Origin: Syntrophomonas sp.
GTDB lineage: Bacteria; Bacillota; Syntrophomonadia; Syntrophomonadales; Syntrophomonadaceae
Direction: 5' to 3'
DNA length: 5,732 nucleotides
NCBI GenBank assembly: GCA_028693695.1
Contig: JAQUUV010000142.1
Location: 1-5,732 of the forward strand
Within the stretch, counting starts at the first letter, position 1, and each line of letters opens with the position of its first letter. The notes beneath the pieces are model-generated. The model saw nothing but the letters and a program-made list of their open reading frames with translations. It was not told the DNA's origin and did not search any database. Below are positions 4,576 to 5,732 of this stretch, in pieces. The position numbers and the translations under genes are program-made.

Positions 4576-5732
4576 TTATATGATAGGCAGAGTTTTTAAG
4601 CTGGCCTGAATTTGAGTATCGTTAAGCTCTACATCCTCAGTATTGCCCATAAGATAGTTGTCATAAGCATTTAAATCCAAATGACCATGCCCACTAATGT
4701 TAATTACTATTGACCTGGAAACTCCTTCTGCCTTGCCCTTCAAAGCTTCGTCAATACCTGCCCGGATAGCATGAGCAGACTCCGGAGCAGGCACTATACC
4801 TTCAGTCTGAGCAAAAAGCAGAGCAGCTTCAAAGATGCCATTCTGCATAACCGCTGTTGCTTCAAATAGTTCATCATGGTAGAGCTGACTTACCAGGGGT
4901 GAATCACCGTGATATCTCAAGCCACCCGCATGAATTCCGGCCGGGTTAAAATCATGCCCTAGAGTATACATTTTCAAGAGCGGCGTAAATCCGGCTACAT
5001 CGCCATAATCGTAAGCAAATACTCCTTTAGTCAAGCTTGGACAGGCTGCCGGTTCAACCGCCAGCAGTCGTACTTTTTTCCCGGCTAGTTTGTCAGGAAT
5101 AAATGGCAAGGCAATTCCGGCAAAATTACTGCCGCCTCCGCAACAGCCGATAACAACGTCGGGGTAATCATCCGCCATCTCCATTTGCAGCTTTACCTCC
5201 TGGCCGATAATAGTTTGATGTAAACAAACATGGTTTAACACGCTGCCTAACGAATAATGGGTATCTTCCCGTTTAAGAGCATCTTCCACCGCTTCACTGA
5301 TCGCAATAGCCAAGGTTCCATTGGCATCCGGATTCTTTGCCAACTCGACCCTTCCGGACTCGGTGAGATTGCTGGGACTAGGCACACATTTACCGCCATA
5401 TAATTCCATAGCCACCCTCCGGTAGGGCTTCTGGTTATAACTCACACGCACCATATATATCATGCATTCCAAATCAAAAAGCTTACATGCCAAGGCCAAA
5501 GCCGTTCCCCACTGTCCTGCTCCGGTTTCCGTGGTGAGTCGTTTGATACCCTCAATCTTATTATAAAAAGCCTGCGGTAGTGCCGAATTCAGTTTATGGC
5601 TTCCAACCGGGCTAACGCCTTCATATTTATAATAGATGCGACAGGGTGTATCCAAAGCCTTCTCCAACCCACGGGCTCTACACAAGGGAGATGGCCTCCA
5701 CTTCTTGTACAATTCCCTTACTTCCGGAGGAA
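4576..5732 (-). CDS. trpB: Tryptophan synthase beta subunit, TrpB2 type (N-terminus outside window)
   Basis: A PLP enzyme that joins indole to L-serine to give tryptophan. The frame stays open to the window edge (PPEVREL precedes the TTG at 5712, a normal internal family segment), so about 384 residues are visible and roughly 60-70 are missing. Counting from the first full codon, the PLP-binding lysine is in GVSPVGSHKLNSA (K46), the TETGAGQWG loop lies at 67-75, the phosphate-binding GGGSN at 198-202, and PESAHA at 316-321. Motifs such as WRPSPLCRARGLEKAL, SYNQKPYRR and GSVLNHVCLHQT are typical of TrpB2, the TrpA-independent branch, rather than the TrpB1 partner of TrpA. Several positions differ mildly from the common TrpB2 wording (KLNSALPQAF, GTLAIAIS), with no catalytic loss seen. 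It ends in TAA followed directly by TGA, then a hairpin terminator. No other trp gene is visible, consistent with a stand-alone indole-salvage role. Confidence 0.95.
   Translation of the reverse strand, partial: PPEVRELYKKWRPSPLCRARGLEKALDTPCRIYYKYEGVSPVGSHKLNSALPQAFYNKIEGIKRLTTETGAGQWGTALALACKLFDLECMIYMVRVSYNQKPYRRVAMELYGGKCVPSPSNLTESGRVELAKNPDANGTLAIAISEAVEDALKREDTHYSLGSVLNHVCLHQTIIGQEVKLQMEMADDYPDVVIGCCGGGSNFAGIALPFIPDKLAGKKVRLLAVEPAACPSLTKGVFAYDYGDVAGFTPLLKMYTLGHDFNPAGIHAGGLRYHGDSPLVSQLYHDELFEATAVMQNGIFEAALLFAQTEGIVPAPESAHAIRAGIDEALKGKAEGVSRSIVINISGHGHLDLNAYDNYLMGNTEDVELNDTQIQASLKTLPII

Noticed and set aside
5710..5712. TTG as start codon of the tryptophan synthase gene
   Set aside because: The frame continues upstream to the window edge with the family-typical PPEVRE segment, so the true start is outside.

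Overview
The window looks like ordinary chromosome from a moderately AT-rich Gram-positive anaerobe, most likely a spore-forming clostridium of the Peptococcaceae/Desulfotomaculum/Syntrophomonas kind. This placement is inference from gene content: a DUF421-DUF4363 pair, a trmK-nif3 pair with the long Firmicutes-type Nif3, a TrpB2-type tryptophan synthase beta chain, an HD-GYP protein, and strong GGAGG-type ribosome binding sites with frequent GTG starts. There is no phage, insertion sequence, CRISPR, rRNA or tRNA.

Left edge (1-854, + strand): the C-terminal part of a DUF421 (YetF-type) membrane protein, cut by the window start, is followed after 50 bases by a small single-pass membrane protein of the DUF4363 type. 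They look like one transcription unit.

Middle (894-2556): a 10-bp hairpin (898-927) separates this pair from the convergent - strand gene for an HU nucleoid protein carrying an extra lysine/alanine/proline-rich tail. A 232-base AT-rich spacer with a long A/T tract lies upstream of HU. Next, also on the - strand, is an HD-GYP protein, a putative cyclic-di-GMP phosphodiesterase. Its metal-site motifs are intact, but two usually conserved basic residues are replaced. Upstream of it is a good match to a sigma-H-type promoter.

Right part (2676-5732, - strand): trmK (tRNA adenine-22 N1 methyltransferase) and a Nif3/YqfO-family metal protein overlap by 17 bases and are translationally close-coupled. 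Upstream of them a 12-bp hairpin terminator ends a TrpB2-type tryptophan synthase beta subunit, whose N-terminus runs off the right edge.

The genes cover unrelated housekeeping and signalling tasks: tRNA modification, tryptophan synthesis from indole, chromosome packing, second-messenger turnover and an uncharacterised membrane pair. I found no clear sign of a new multi-gene system. The points most worth a second look are the HU tail, the altered HD-GYP active site with its sigma-H-like promoter, the DUF421-DUF4363 pair, and the terminator in front of trmK-nif3 with no obvious promoter after it.
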